Source: DASRHT01 sp035293765 (lineage in GTDB: Bacteria; Chloroflexota; Ktedonobacteria; Ktedonobacterales; Ktedonobacteraceae). From it: a stretch of 64,000 nucleotides of DNA. Numbering within the stretch: position 1 is the first letter of the stretch; each line of letters starts with the position of its first letter. The notes below the pieces were generated by a model. The model saw only the letters and a list, made by a program, of their open reading frames with translations. It was not told where the DNA came from and searched no databases. The position numbers were made by a program, and so were the translations under genes. Positions 42,130 to 50,347 of the stretch are shown in pieces. Location of the stretch: contig DATGMF010000044.1 in assembly GCA_035293765.1 (NCBI GenBank), positions 62,001 through 126,000 of the forward strand, in the 5' to 3' direction.

Positions 42130-44468
42130 ACAATATCATCATTTTTGATCTCGATGGTGTGATTACCAGCGAACGGGCTTATTGGGATACAGCAGGGTTA
42201 GTTCTGCATGAACTGCTCTATAGCCCACAGTACTGGAACGTCAATGCCGTATCGGGCGCTTACCAGCCTCCTCAAACCGCCGAGGAGAGCCGCCGAGTGA
42301 GCCGCGCGACCTTCCCTGAGCCCGTTATTGTCGGGCTAAAAGCGCGCTCCGTCAATTCTAACTGGGATACCTGCTACGCCGGCTTTTGCTTTGCCTTGAT
42401 CGATCTGCTGGCTAAACTGCCAGATTGCTCATCTTTGTTGCCCCTGCAACCGGCGGAGCAGCCCTGGATTGTGCAATTTAGAGAGCAGCTCGCCCGGGCG
42501 CATATAGGGAGCGCCGCAAATACAGATATGTTCCAGCGCCTCAATTCGCCGCTGCTTCAGGGATATACCGGCCTGGATCTGATCAATCGTTTCGACGCTT
42601 ACGCCAGTTCAGTGCTGGGATGTGCGATAGAAAGCGTTTTTGCGCGCTATGGCCCCTCCTGGAGGTTCTGTAGCAACCTGTTTCAGGAATGGTATCTGGG
42701 CGAGGAGCTGTATACGCAGACTTACGGTCATGCTCCAAAGCAGCCAGGAAAGCCGGGCTGCATCCATTTTGAGCAGCCACTTTTGCCTGTCGAGCAGATG
42801 CGCCCTACCCTGGAGACGCTGCGCGAGCGTGGCTATACGCTGGGCATTGCAACCGGCAGGCCGCGCAAAGAGGGACTGGCTCCCTTAAAAAATTACGGCC
42901 TGCTGCACTACTTTGACGAGCAACATATCACCACCCATGCCGAAGTCGCCAGAGCCGAAGCCGAGTTGCGAGCGCGGGGTGATATGACGCCGCTGGTAAA
43001 GCCGCATCCCTATCAGTTTTTGCTGGCGGCTGACCCCGCTTATACGCTCGATCAGCCGCTGCCGCCTCGTGGTAGCTTTGTTGTGGTAGGTGACACACCC
43101 AGCGATGTGCGTGGAGCGCAGGCGGCTGGCGCGCTGATTATCGCTGTTCTGACCGGTGCCCTCACTGCGGAGGCGCGCACGATGCTGGAGCAGAGTCAAC
43201 CGGATTTTATCATCGAAGATATGACGAAGGTTCCAGCCCTGCTCGAATATATCGATAGTCTCGCCACCATTCAGCAACTACAATTCACGGATCGAGCAAA
43301 AGCGGAACTGCTGTTACAGCGCTGGTTCGCGCTCCATATGGGGCTGCGTACCGAAAGCGTGACGCTGACGCCAAAAGCCGTCTCGCTCAATTCCTTCAAT
43401 GGGATCTATCGTAGCGACAACGAAGAATATTTTTTCAAAACGCACATTGAGGAACAGGGCATTCTCGAAGAATATTATCATGCGGAACTGCTCTCTAACG
43501 CTGGCTATAATATTGTCAGGCCACTGCGTACAGTGCATGAAAAAGATCAGCAAATGGTCATCTATCCCGTTATCCATCAACCCGTGATGTTTGATCTGAT
43601 TCGTGCAGTTGAGACTGGAGTGGCGGAAAACGTCACAGTATCGACCCTGATTGCAGCAGAGAAGCGCGAATGCGAGCGGCTGCTGGCTATCTATCAAGCA
43701 ACCTTTGCATCCAGCACAGCGGAGGAACACGCGCAAGCGCCTATCCACCAGCTCTTCTGGCATCGTCTAACTGGTGGGCGGCTGAAGGCTTTTTATGAAG
43801 AAAAGCTTGTCCCGTTCCCTGCGGCTCAGCCTGATCGCAATGCCAATACAGGTATCTCATTTAACGAATTGCTGCGCTACCGCTGGAGTATTAATGGGGT
43901 CGCCTTGCAGGGTGATTGCTCGACACTGGGTCATCTGATTGAACGTGCAAAAGTTGTGCTCCAGCCGCAGCGGGCAGGCGTGACCGTCATCGGTCACGGC
44001 GACGCGCATTTCGGCAACGTCTTCCTGGAAGATCAGCAGCAATATCTTTATTTTGATCCCGCCTTTGCCGGGCGTCACTCGCCGCTGCTCGACATTGTGA
44101 AGCCGTTCTTCCATAACGTATTCGCAACCTGGATGTATTTCGCTCAGCAGGTCGCGCAGGAGCTCCAACTCTCCGTTGCTCTGCGCGGTGATACGATTTA
44201 TATAGAGCACAATTATACGCTGACTCCCACACGACAGGCGTTGTGGGAAACAAAAATAGAGCATCTTTTACGGCCATTGCTGGCAATGCTGCGTTCAGAA
44301 GCGGCGTTGCCGGTCGATTGGGAAGAAATTGTGACCCTGGCATTGATGTGCTGCCCTTTGCTAACCGTGAATTTGCTGGACCAGGCGCGTATACCTGTTG
44401 TGGTGAGCTGGTTGGGCTTGACGCAAGCAATGCAGATAGGCAGCGACCGTTCGATGATTGGGAGGTGA
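42126..44468 (+). CDS. HAD phosphatase fused to an APH-type kinase, in the his operon
   Basis: The 780-codon frame gives two enzymes in one chain. The N-terminal HAD domain has IIIFDLDGVITSE (nucleophile Asp and acid Asp), GIATGRPRKEG, Lys in LVKPHPYQF and VVVGDTPSDVRGAQAAG; its cap insert is large (about residues 18-225). The C-terminal half (about 395-780) is a protein-kinase-like phosphotransferase: YFFKTH (ATP Lys), YPVI hinge, VIGHGDAHFGNVFL (catalytic Asp near residue 626) and YFDPAF (metal Asp). Both active sites look complete. TTG 42126 is the start, with AAGAGG seven bases upstream. It overlaps hisG by four bases. The missing histidinol-phosphatase step could be the HAD part; the kinase substrate is unknown. 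Confidence 0.85.
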   Translation: MNNIIIFDLDGVITSERAYWDTAGLVLHELLYSPQYWNVNAVSGAYQPPQTAEESRRVSRATFPEPVIVGLKARSVNSNWDTCYAGFCFALIDLLAKLPDCSSLLPLQPAEQPWIVQFREQLARAHIGSAANTDMFQRLNSPLLQGYTGLDLINRFDAYASSVLGCAIESVFARYGPSWRFCSNLFQEWYLGEELYTQTYGHAPKQPGKPGCIHFEQPLLPVEQMRPTLETLRERGYTLGIATGRPRKEGLAPLKNYGLLHYFDEQHITTHAEVARAEAELRARGDMTPLVKPHPYQFLLAADPAYTLDQPLPPRGSFVVVGDTPSDVRGAQAAGALIIAVLTGALTAEARTMLEQSQPDFIIEDMTKVPALLEYIDSLATIQQLQFTDRAKAELLLQRWFALHMGLRTESVTLTPKAVSLNSFNGIYRSDNEEYFFKTHIEEQGILEEYYHAELLSNAGYNIVRPLRTVHEKDQQMVIYPVIHQPVMFDLIRAVETGVAENVTVSTLIAAEKRECERLLAIYQATFASSTAEEHAQAPIHQLFWHRLTGGRLKAFYEEKLVPFPAAQPDRNANTGISFNELLRYRWSINGVALQGDCSTLGHLIERAKVVLQPQRAGVTVIGHGDAHFGNVFLEDQQQYLYFDPAFAGRHSPLLDIVKPFFHNVFATWMYFAQQVAQELQLSVALRGDTIYIEHNYTLTPTRQALWETKIEHLLRPLLAMLRSEAALPVDWEEIVTLALMCCPLLTVNLLDQARIPVVVSWLGLTQAMQIGSDRSMIGR

Positions 44469-44471
44469 AGC

Positions 44472-45080
44472 ATGATTGCCATTATCGATTATGGCGCGGG
44501 CAATATTCGCAGCATTGAGAAAGCTCTGGAGCATGTTGGCGCGAAGGTCCGCGTCACCGATGATCCTGAAATAGTTGCGGAGGCGCAGGCCGTCATTTTG
44601 CCCGGCGTCGGATCGGGAGGCGCGGCAATGGCGCGCATGGTGGCGCGTGGGCTTGACGACGCTATTCGCGAGGCCACACAGCAGGGCAAGCCATTTCTGG
44701 GCATCTGCCTCGGTATGCAGTTATTAGCGCAGCATCACAGCGAGGGAGAAGTCGCCGGATTGGGTCTGTTTCCAGGTACGGTACAGCGTATCCCACAGGG
44801 ACCAAAGATTCCGCATATGGGCTGGAATCAGGCGCGACCATTGCATACCGGGCTGCCAATTTTCGCCGGCATAGCGCCCGAAGCCTACTTTTATTTCGCG
44901 CACTCGTACTATGTCGAGCCACAAAATCAACAGGGAGTGGCAGCCGTGACCGATTATGGTGCTCCCTATTGCAGCGTCATCGTCACCGAGCAGGTCTGGG
45001 GCACGCAGTTCCACCCGGAGAAAAGCGGCGAGGTCGGTCTGCAGCTATTGAGAAACTTTTTAAAGTGGGTGAATAGATGA
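44472..45080 (+). CDS. hisH: Imidazole glycerol phosphate synthase, glutaminase subunit
   Basis: The 202-aa class I glutamine amidotransferase supplies ammonia to HisF. IAIIDYGAGNIRSIEKALEH opens the protein, PFLGICLGMQLLAQHHSEG holds the catalytic Cys, and WGTQFHPEKSGEVG holds the His and Glu of the triad. ILPGVGSGG forms the oxyanion strand. GGGAGG lies just before ATG 44472. It starts four bases after the HAD-kinase stop and overlaps hisA by four bases, so the group is tightly coupled. Confidence 0.95.
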   Translation: MIAIIDYGAGNIRSIEKALEHVGAKVRVTDDPEIVAEAQAVILPGVGSGGAAMARMVARGLDDAIREATQQGKPFLGICLGMQLLAQHHSEGEVAGLGLFPGTVQRIPQGPKIPHMGWNQARPLHTGLPIFAGIAPEAYFYFAHSYYVEPQNQQGVAAVTDYGAPYCSVIVTEQVWGTQFHPEKSGEVGLQLLRNFLKWVNR

Positions 45081-45796
45081 TTATTTTACCTGCGATTGAC
45101 ATCAAAGATGGCCGTTGCGTGCGGCTTTACCAGGGCGATTATGCTAGAAGCACCGTCTATGACAGCGATCCCGTTCAGGTGGCGCTGCGCTGGCAGACAG
45201 CAGGGGCAAGCTGGCTGCATATCGTTGATCTGGATGGAGCAGCCGCAGGCTACCCGGTGAATGTCGCACTGATCAAAAAAATACGAGCTGCTACCACGCT
45301 GCATATTGAGCTTGGAGGGGGGATGCGCTCGCTTGAGCATATCGAGCATACGCTAGAACTGGGAGTAGATCGCGTCGTGCTTGGCACGGTTGCCATCACT
45401 GATCGCGCATTACTGCAAGAGGCGATCAGACGTTGGGGCGAACGCATTGCGGTCGGGCTTGATGCGCGCGACGGTTGGGTAGCCATTGCCGGCTGGCGTG
45501 AGACCTCGCGGGTCATGGCAACCACCCTGGCAGCAGAACTGAGCGCCATCGGCGTACAGCGTTTCATTTATACCGATATCGCCCGCGATGGCGCACTCGT
45601 CGGACCCAATTTATCCGCGCTCAGGGAGATGCAGGGCGCCACTCCTCGCCCGCTTATTGCTTCGGGGGGCGTAAGTTCGCTGGCCGATCTGCGGGCTTTG
45701 GCAGAACTGGGTGTGGAGGGCGCGATTGTCGGGAAGGCTATTTATACGGGTGATGTGGATCTTGCGATGGCAATAAAAGAAATAGAGAGAGCATAA
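45077..45796 (+). CDS. hisA: ProFAR isomerase
   Basis: The 239-aa TIM-barrel enzyme isomerises the ribose of ProFAR to PRFAR. LPAIDIKDGRCVRLYQGDY has the first catalytic Asp, VGLDARDGWVAIAGW the second, and IYTDIARDGALVGPN the conserved phosphate-site loop. IELGGGMRSLE and ASGGVSSLADLRAL are the two phosphate-binding turns. The length is standard. It overlaps hisH by four bases, and hisF starts two bases after its stop. Confidence 0.95.
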   Translation: MIILPAIDIKDGRCVRLYQGDYARSTVYDSDPVQVALRWQTAGASWLHIVDLDGAAAGYPVNVALIKKIRAATTLHIELGGGMRSLEHIEHTLELGVDRVVLGTVAITDRALLQEAIRRWGERIAVGLDARDGWVAIAGWRETSRVMATTLAAELSAIGVQRFIYTDIARDGALVGPNLSALREMQGATPRPLIASGGVSSLADLRALAELGVEGAIVGKAIYTGDVDLAMAIKEIERA

Positions 45797-45798
45797 CC

Positions 45799-46566
45799 AT
45801 GCTGACGAAACGCATTATCGCCTGTCTCGATGTTGCCGAGGGGCGTGTCGTCAAGGGCGTAAATTTCCTCGCTTTGCGCGATGCTGGCGATCCGGTCGAG
45901 CTAGCAACATATTATAATAACGAAGGGGCGGATGAGGTCGTCTTTCTCGACATTACAGCCTCTTATGAGAAACGTGGGACCATGCTCGACGTTGTACGAC
46001 GCACGGCAGAGAGCGTTTTCATTCCGGTCACTGTCGGCGGCGGCATACGCACTATTGAGGATATTCGTGCGACTCTAGGGGCAGGCGCTGACAAAATATC
46101 GATCAACACAGCAGCCGTGCAGCATCCTGAGGTGTTGAGAGCAGGTGCTGAGCAGTTCGGAGCGCAGTGCATTGTGCTTGCCATCGATGCCCGCTCAAAT
46201 GTGGCGTTGCCGAGTGGCTACGAGGTCTACATTCACGGCGGACGCACACCAACAGGCATGGATGTGCTGCAATGGGCCGGGCGCGCTGTGGAGCTGGGCG
46301 CGGGCGAGATTTTGCTCACCAGCATGGATCGAGATGGGACGAAGCTCGGCTATGATCTGGAACTCACCGCGAAAGTCTCTGCCGCAGTGACCGTACCCGT
46401 TATAGCCTCTGGCGGCATTGGGGCGCTGGAACATTTTTATGCAGGCTTTACTGTGGCATCCGCCGATGCGGCACTGGCAGCATCAATCTTCCATTTTGGC
46501 GAATTTCGTATAAGTGATGTGAAACACTACTTGCAAACAAGAGGGGTAGCGGTACGACCATGCTAA
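45799..46566 (+). CDS. hisF: Imidazole glycerol phosphate synthase, cyclase subunit
   Basis: The 255-aa TIM barrel closes the imidazole ring with ammonia from HisH, giving IGP and AICAR. KRIIACLDVAEGRVVKGVNF carries the first catalytic Asp, CIVLAIDARSN the second. GGRTPTGMDVLQWAGRAVEL and ILLTSMDRDGTKLGYD are conserved loops. The AICAR by-product is a substrate for the AICAR transformylase encoded at 33612-34787. The gene overlaps hisI by seven bases. Confidence 0.96.
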   Translation: MLTKRIIACLDVAEGRVVKGVNFLALRDAGDPVELATYYNNEGADEVVFLDITASYEKRGTMLDVVRRTAESVFIPVTVGGGIRTIEDIRATLGAGADKISINTAAVQHPEVLRAGAEQFGAQCIVLAIDARSNVALPSGYEVYIHGGRTPTGMDVLQWAGRAVELGAGEILLTSMDRDGTKLGYDLELTAKVSAAVTVPVIASGGIGALEHFYAGFTVASADAALAASIFHFGEFRISDVKHYLQTRGVAVRPC

Positions 46567-47507
46567 AATTTGATCGCCAGGGCCTCATTCCCGTGGTTGT
46601 CCAGGACGACGTCAGCGCGGAAGTGCTCATGGTGGCTTTTATGAACCAGGAAGCGTTAGAACTGACGCAGCGGACAGGCTTCACCCACTTCTATAGCCGT
46701 TCGCGCAATACCATCTGGCGCAAAGGTGAGCAGTCGGGCAATGTGCAGCAAGTGCGCGCCATCTTCGTTAACTGTGAAGAGAACAGTCTGTTAATCCGCG
46801 TGGTCCAGCACGGAGGAGCGGCCTGTCACGAAGGCTACCGTAGCTGCTATTATCGCCGTTTATTGCCTGATGAGAGCTATGAAACGGTAGCCGAGCGCGT
46901 CTTCGATCCGACCACTGTCTATGAAAGCGATGTACCCATTGCGGCCAGAACGTTTCTTATAGCCAACAATGCTGCTTTAGAGGAGATGCAGCGAACATTA
47001 GAGGCCCAGTTGCGCCAGTTGTACAGAGTGTATATCTACTTACGCGACAATGATTTAAGCGCCGAGTCCAACACCTCGCGGTTATTGCAAGAGCACAGCC
47101 TGAGCTACCTGCTCTCTCGGCTCGCTGATGAATTGCAAGAATTAGCCGATGTTCAAAGTGGGGAGCATATGCATTCCGGGCGGCAACCTGATACCATGCT
47201 TGAGGGAAGTCAGGTTGGCTACTGGCTGCTCTTGATCGCCTCCGCCAGGAAGTTGGTATACGACGATTTTATGCCGCATGCCTCTATTCTCAGCGGGTAT
47301 CATGCCCAGTACAGCGAGGGCAAGGTAGTGGAGATGCGCCAAGATTGTCTCAGTTTACTGGCCTCGGATCAGCGAGCTGGAGTTGTCCAGGGGCTGCATC
47401 TCGGCTTCGCCTTCATCGGCTGGGCCTGTGCGCAGGCTGGAATCAGTCCGCTTGCGCCCACCGAGTATGATCTGGAACAGATGCGCCATAGAGGGTTGAT
47501 ACCATAA
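46560..47507 (+). CDS. hisI: Phosphoribosyl-AMP cyclohydrolase with diverged HisE-like C-terminal domain
   Basis: The 315-aa protein begins with a full HisI domain (about residues 1-125): VVQDDVSAEVLMVAFMNQEA, TGFTHFYSRSRNTIWRKGE and the zinc Cys residues in HGGAACHEGYRSCYYRR. The remainder is helical. LEAQLRQLYRVYIYLRD and LLSRLADELQELADVQSGEH resemble the phosphoribosyl-ATP pyrophosphohydrolase HisE fold, with the acidic DELQEL in place of the usual EExxE, and GSQVGYWLLLIASARK after it. A further about 80 residues have no clear relative. No other hisE lies in the operon. It is the last gene of the arg-his operon. Confidence 0.85.
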   Translation: MLKFDRQGLIPVVVQDDVSAEVLMVAFMNQEALELTQRTGFTHFYSRSRNTIWRKGEQSGNVQQVRAIFVNCEENSLLIRVVQHGGAACHEGYRSCYYRRLLPDESYETVAERVFDPTTVYESDVPIAARTFLIANNAALEEMQRTLEAQLRQLYRVYIYLRDNDLSAESNTSRLLQEHSLSYLLSRLADELQELADVQSGEHMHSGRQPDTMLEGSQVGYWLLLIASARKLVYDDFMPHASILSGYHAQYSEGKVVEMRQDCLSLLASDQRAGVVQGLHLGFAFIGWACAQAGISPLAPTEYDLEQMRHRGLIP

Positions 47508-47598
47508 CTTTCTAGTATCCAGGATAGCGTATACTTACTATACAGAACCATAGGATGAATCAGGAAGTTGAAAAGTGCTAGTAAGGGAATGGTAGAAG

Positions 47599-48336
47599 AT
47601 GTCTCTGCGTGCTGTAATTTTCGACTTGGGTGGTACTTTGATCGATTGGCCCGACTGGGATGAGGATATTAGCCGCCGTTGGGGGCTTTCCTATGACTAT
47701 CTCGTCTCGGAGTTGCCTGCCAATGGCTACCCGAGCCGAGACGCCTATGTCAGGGCGATGCGCGAAGCCGAGATGTATCACTGGCGGCAGGTAGCTGAAA
47801 GGCAGGCCAGTAATACGCCGGTGAGCCTGCTCAGCGACGGATTTTGCCGCCTGGGCTGGCAGGTGAGCGAAAAAGAACTGCTCACAGCCCTTGATGGCTA
47901 TGCCCGTGCCGTAAGCGGATGGGCCGTCATCTTTCCTGATGCTGTTCAGACCCTTTTGGAGCTGCGCAAGCGTGATTACCAGCTCGGTTTGCTTTCCAAT
48001 ACCTGGTGGGCCGCCGAATGGCACAACGCGGAACTTGCTACCCACGGTCTGGATGCACTGCTGGACGAAATCGTATACACCTCCGATCTTCCCCACTCCA
48101 AGCCACATCCTTCCGTCTTCCTGGAAGTCACAGCGCGGCTCAACGTCGAGCCGGTCGAGTGCGTCATGGTTGGCGACCGTTTGATCGATGACGTCTCCGG
48201 CGGGCTTGGCGTGGGTATGCGCGCAGTCTGGAAAAAGACCGACTATCCCTGGCCTAAACCCACTCACATCACGCCAACCGCTGTGATAACAGACCTCGCC
48301 GAACTGTTACCGCTAGTTGAGCTGTGGGGGCACTAA
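47599..48336 (+). CDS. HAD-family hydrolase
   Basis: The 245-aa protein has the HAD motifs AVIFDLGGTLIDWPDWDED (nucleophile Asp; the acid Asp position is Gly-flanked as DLGGT), GLLSNTWWAAEWHN (motif II Ser), Lys in HSKPHPSVF and CVMVGDRLIDDVSGGLGVG (motif IV). The layout is that of subfamily IA phosphatases with a helical cap. It starts 91 bases after hisI and lies on the same strand, so it may be a second candidate for histidinol-phosphatase. This is inference; the substrate is unknown. Confidence 0.87.
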   Translation: MSLRAVIFDLGGTLIDWPDWDEDISRRWGLSYDYLVSELPANGYPSRDAYVRAMREAEMYHWRQVAERQASNTPVSLLSDGFCRLGWQVSEKELLTALDGYARAVSGWAVIFPDAVQTLLELRKRDYQLGLLSNTWWAAEWHNAELATHGLDALLDEIVYTSDLPHSKPHPSVFLEVTARLNVEPVECVMVGDRLIDDVSGGLGVGMRAVWKKTDYPWPKPTHITPTAVITDLAELLPLVELWGH

Positions 48337-48362
48337 TGTAAATTTTGACAATTCCGCAACAA

Positions 48363-49172
48363 TTACTTCGCCGGTACGGACGCTTTGAGAGAGAAATCGT
48401 AGTGACAGGTGAAAAATGGTCGGTCAAGATCTCGCGCTCTCATATCTTCAAGATTATCGTGCTTTTCCAGTTCCATGATCAGCGACTCTTTTACCGCATT
48501 GATCGTGTCTGATTGCAGCCAGGGGTCACCTGGTGGAAAGAGCATCGTGGTGAGAGGAGCAAAGCCGTCGCAGGTCACTTTCACATGGATATGGCTGGGG
48601 CGCCATGCAGGCCGTCCCAGAGCCAGCAACAGTTCTGCCACCGGGCCGCCGCGCGTCACCTCATAAGCGCCGGGGATGATAGTACGCAACTCATAGCGAC
48701 CTTGTTCATCGGTCAGGAGGCGACCGCGGAGATTAAACTCTGGCTGGCTTTCGTCCTGGTTCTCATAGTAGCCATGCCTGTTTGTCTGCCAGACATCCAG
48801 CATTGCGCCAGCCAGAGGTCGCCCATCCTGTGCGGAAGTGATACACCCTGACAGGAAAAGGATATCGCCCTCTTCGTTCTCACGACACAGCTTCACCGGC
48901 GGCTGGCGCAATGGAGCGCCTGGACGATACAGGGGACCTTCAACGTTGTGCGCGGTGCTGCTGTCGTCGTGCCCATAGGTGATATCATCAACCAGCACCG
49001 AAATGCCCAGCACATCGAAGAGCAGTTGAAATTCGCCCTGCTGCCCAACCTGCGTCAGAAAATCAACCATCTGGCGTAATTCGAGTTCGGTGATCTGGAA
49101 CTCGTTCACCAGTTCATGAAGGTAAGGAATCAGTTTCGTCGAGGCTTTAATGAGCTTTTCCTGGCTGTCCAT
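48363..49172 (-). CDS. Intradiol ring-cleavage (catechol/hydroxyquinol 1,2-type) dioxygenase
   Basis: The 269-aa non-haem Fe(III) enzyme cleaves catechol-type rings to muconates. The four iron ligands are visible: Tyr in VEGPLYRPGAP, Tyr in GRYELRTIIPGAY, and the two His in WRPSHIHVKV. The helical N-terminal linker (LIPYLHELVNEFQITELEL) used for dimerisation is also present, as in the 1,2-dioxygenases of catechol, chlorocatechol and hydroxyquinol. The downstream aldolase-like gene 100 bases away may be unrelated. The exact aromatic substrate cannot be decided. Confidence 0.9.
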   Translation of the reverse strand: MDSQEKLIKASTKLIPYLHELVNEFQITELELRQMVDFLTQVGQQGEFQLLFDVLGISVLVDDITYGHDDSSTAHNVEGPLYRPGAPLRQPPVKLCRENEEGDILFLSGCITSAQDGRPLAGAMLDVWQTNRHGYYENQDESQPEFNLRGRLLTDEQGRYELRTIIPGAYEVTRGGPVAELLLALGRPAWRPSHIHVKVTCDGFAPLTTMLFPPGDPWLQSDTINAVKESLIMELEKHDNLEDMRARDLDRPFFTCHYDFSLKASVPAK

Positions 49173-49234
49173 AGACTGTAGTCCTTCCTAAAAATGTCAG
49201 AGTGCAGGCGAAAAATCAGAACATCCATGTGGGC

Positions 49235-49261
49235 AGGGCAACCGCGAGGGATTGCCCCTAC
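49235..49261 (-). repeat. GTAGGG hairpin repeat, copy on minus strand
   Basis: On the minus strand it begins GTAGGGGC and folds as GGGCAA, 10-base loop, TTGCCC. It has the same arms as the 57-bp repeat at 5848-6013 but a different loop. It lies between the aldolase and dioxygenase genes. Confidence 0.7.
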
Positions 49262-49272
49262 CTTCTGTTCTG

Positions 49273-49983
49273 CTAGCTTAAAGGTCCGATGAGACGACAG
49301 TAGTAGTTCCATGTGTTCTGGATGGCTTCAGGGTGATATATTTTCCGCTTTGCCAGGCATTCCTCGTCGTTCGTGGAGTGCAGGTGCTGGCTGGAAGCAG
49401 AAGCTAGCAACTGAATCTGGCTGGCTCGCTCCAGATTGAGCGCGGCGACCACTGCCCTTTCGATGGTTTCAGCGGCGACCACGATGCCGTGATTGACAAG
49501 ATAGCATGCTGATGCCTCCCCCAGCGTCGTTGCAACCGCCTCACCGAGCTGCTGTGTAACAATCAGGTTAGAGGTAAGAGTGAAACGCGGTACGTCGGGA
49601 GGAGTAAACATGCATCCCTCATGCGATAGTGCTCGCAGGGGCTGCTCGGTGGCCGCAAAAGCGATAGAGTAGAGCGGGTGCGTGTGGATGACGCAGGTGA
49701 TTTCGGGCCGCCCACGAAAAACCTCTGTATGAATCGGGTATTCCACATGACGGGGAAAGTTCCCTTCAAGCACCTCTCCGTCAAGGTTCATACGAATCAG
49801 CGTTTCAGGAGTGATTTCATCCAGACCCATCGCCGCCGGTTTCATCCAGAAAGTATCGGCTCCTGGTAAACGATGGGTGACATGTCCATAGATAGCGTCA
49901 TTCTGGCCGTTGGCAGCCAGGATGCGGCAGGCGTAGGCGAGTTTCCTGCGCAGATCCAGGCTCTCCTCTGTAAATAGTGCCAT
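49273..49983 (-). CDS. Class II aldolase/adducin-family protein
   Basis: The 236-aa protein belongs to the fuculose-phosphate-aldolase/adducin family. Metal-binding His residues appear in CVIHTHPLYSIAFA (HxH) and LVNHGIVVAAE; YGHVTHRLPG is the conserved substrate loop, and VEYPIHTEVFRGRPEI precedes the first site. Members act as aldolases, decarboxylases or epimerases on small sugar acids. GGGAGG lies four bases before ATG 49983; the TTG 13 bases further upstream overlaps that site and is not used. The dioxygenase gene follows about 100 bases downstream on the same strand. Confidence 0.88.
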   Translation of the reverse strand: MALFTEESLDLRRKLAYACRILAANGQNDAIYGHVTHRLPGADTFWMKPAAMGLDEITPETLIRMNLDGEVLEGNFPRHVEYPIHTEVFRGRPEITCVIHTHPLYSIAFAATEQPLRALSHEGCMFTPPDVPRFTLTSNLIVTQQLGEAVATTLGEASACYLVNHGIVVAAETIERAVVAALNLERASQIQLLASASSQHLHSTNDEECLAKRKIYHPEAIQNTWNYYCRLIGPLS

Positions 49984-50347
49984 AGTACCTCCCAAGTTAG
50001 GAAATATACTGCCTGGCAGACCTTTCGTGACATGCTACGATGGCTAAAGCCGCGTAGCTTCTAGTGGCGCTTCCATGTAATCGGTGCTCTGAGTCATTGT
50101 AGCATGGCTACGGCCCGTTGAACAACTGTAGCTGGTAAGGAATACCTGCTGCTTACACCAGGTTTTCAGGTAATTATGAAAAGCCCGGGCAGGGCCAGCG
50201 CTTCTATGGATTACTTGATGATGTGAGATCTCTGCGAACATCATTGTAAGCAATGAGGTAAGCAAGCAGTACTGTAAACACTAGTATTGCATTTTGCTGT
50301 CGTTTTCGGCATAATACCAGTGAATATTGATGAGGAGAGATGTAGTG
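49984..50347. other. 364-base divergent intergenic region
   Basis: It separates the aldolase gene from the YifB gene. It has a small nested hairpin at 50033-50057 (GCTACG arms with inner GGCT/AGCC). No small gene or clear promoter pair was found. Confidence 0.4.
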
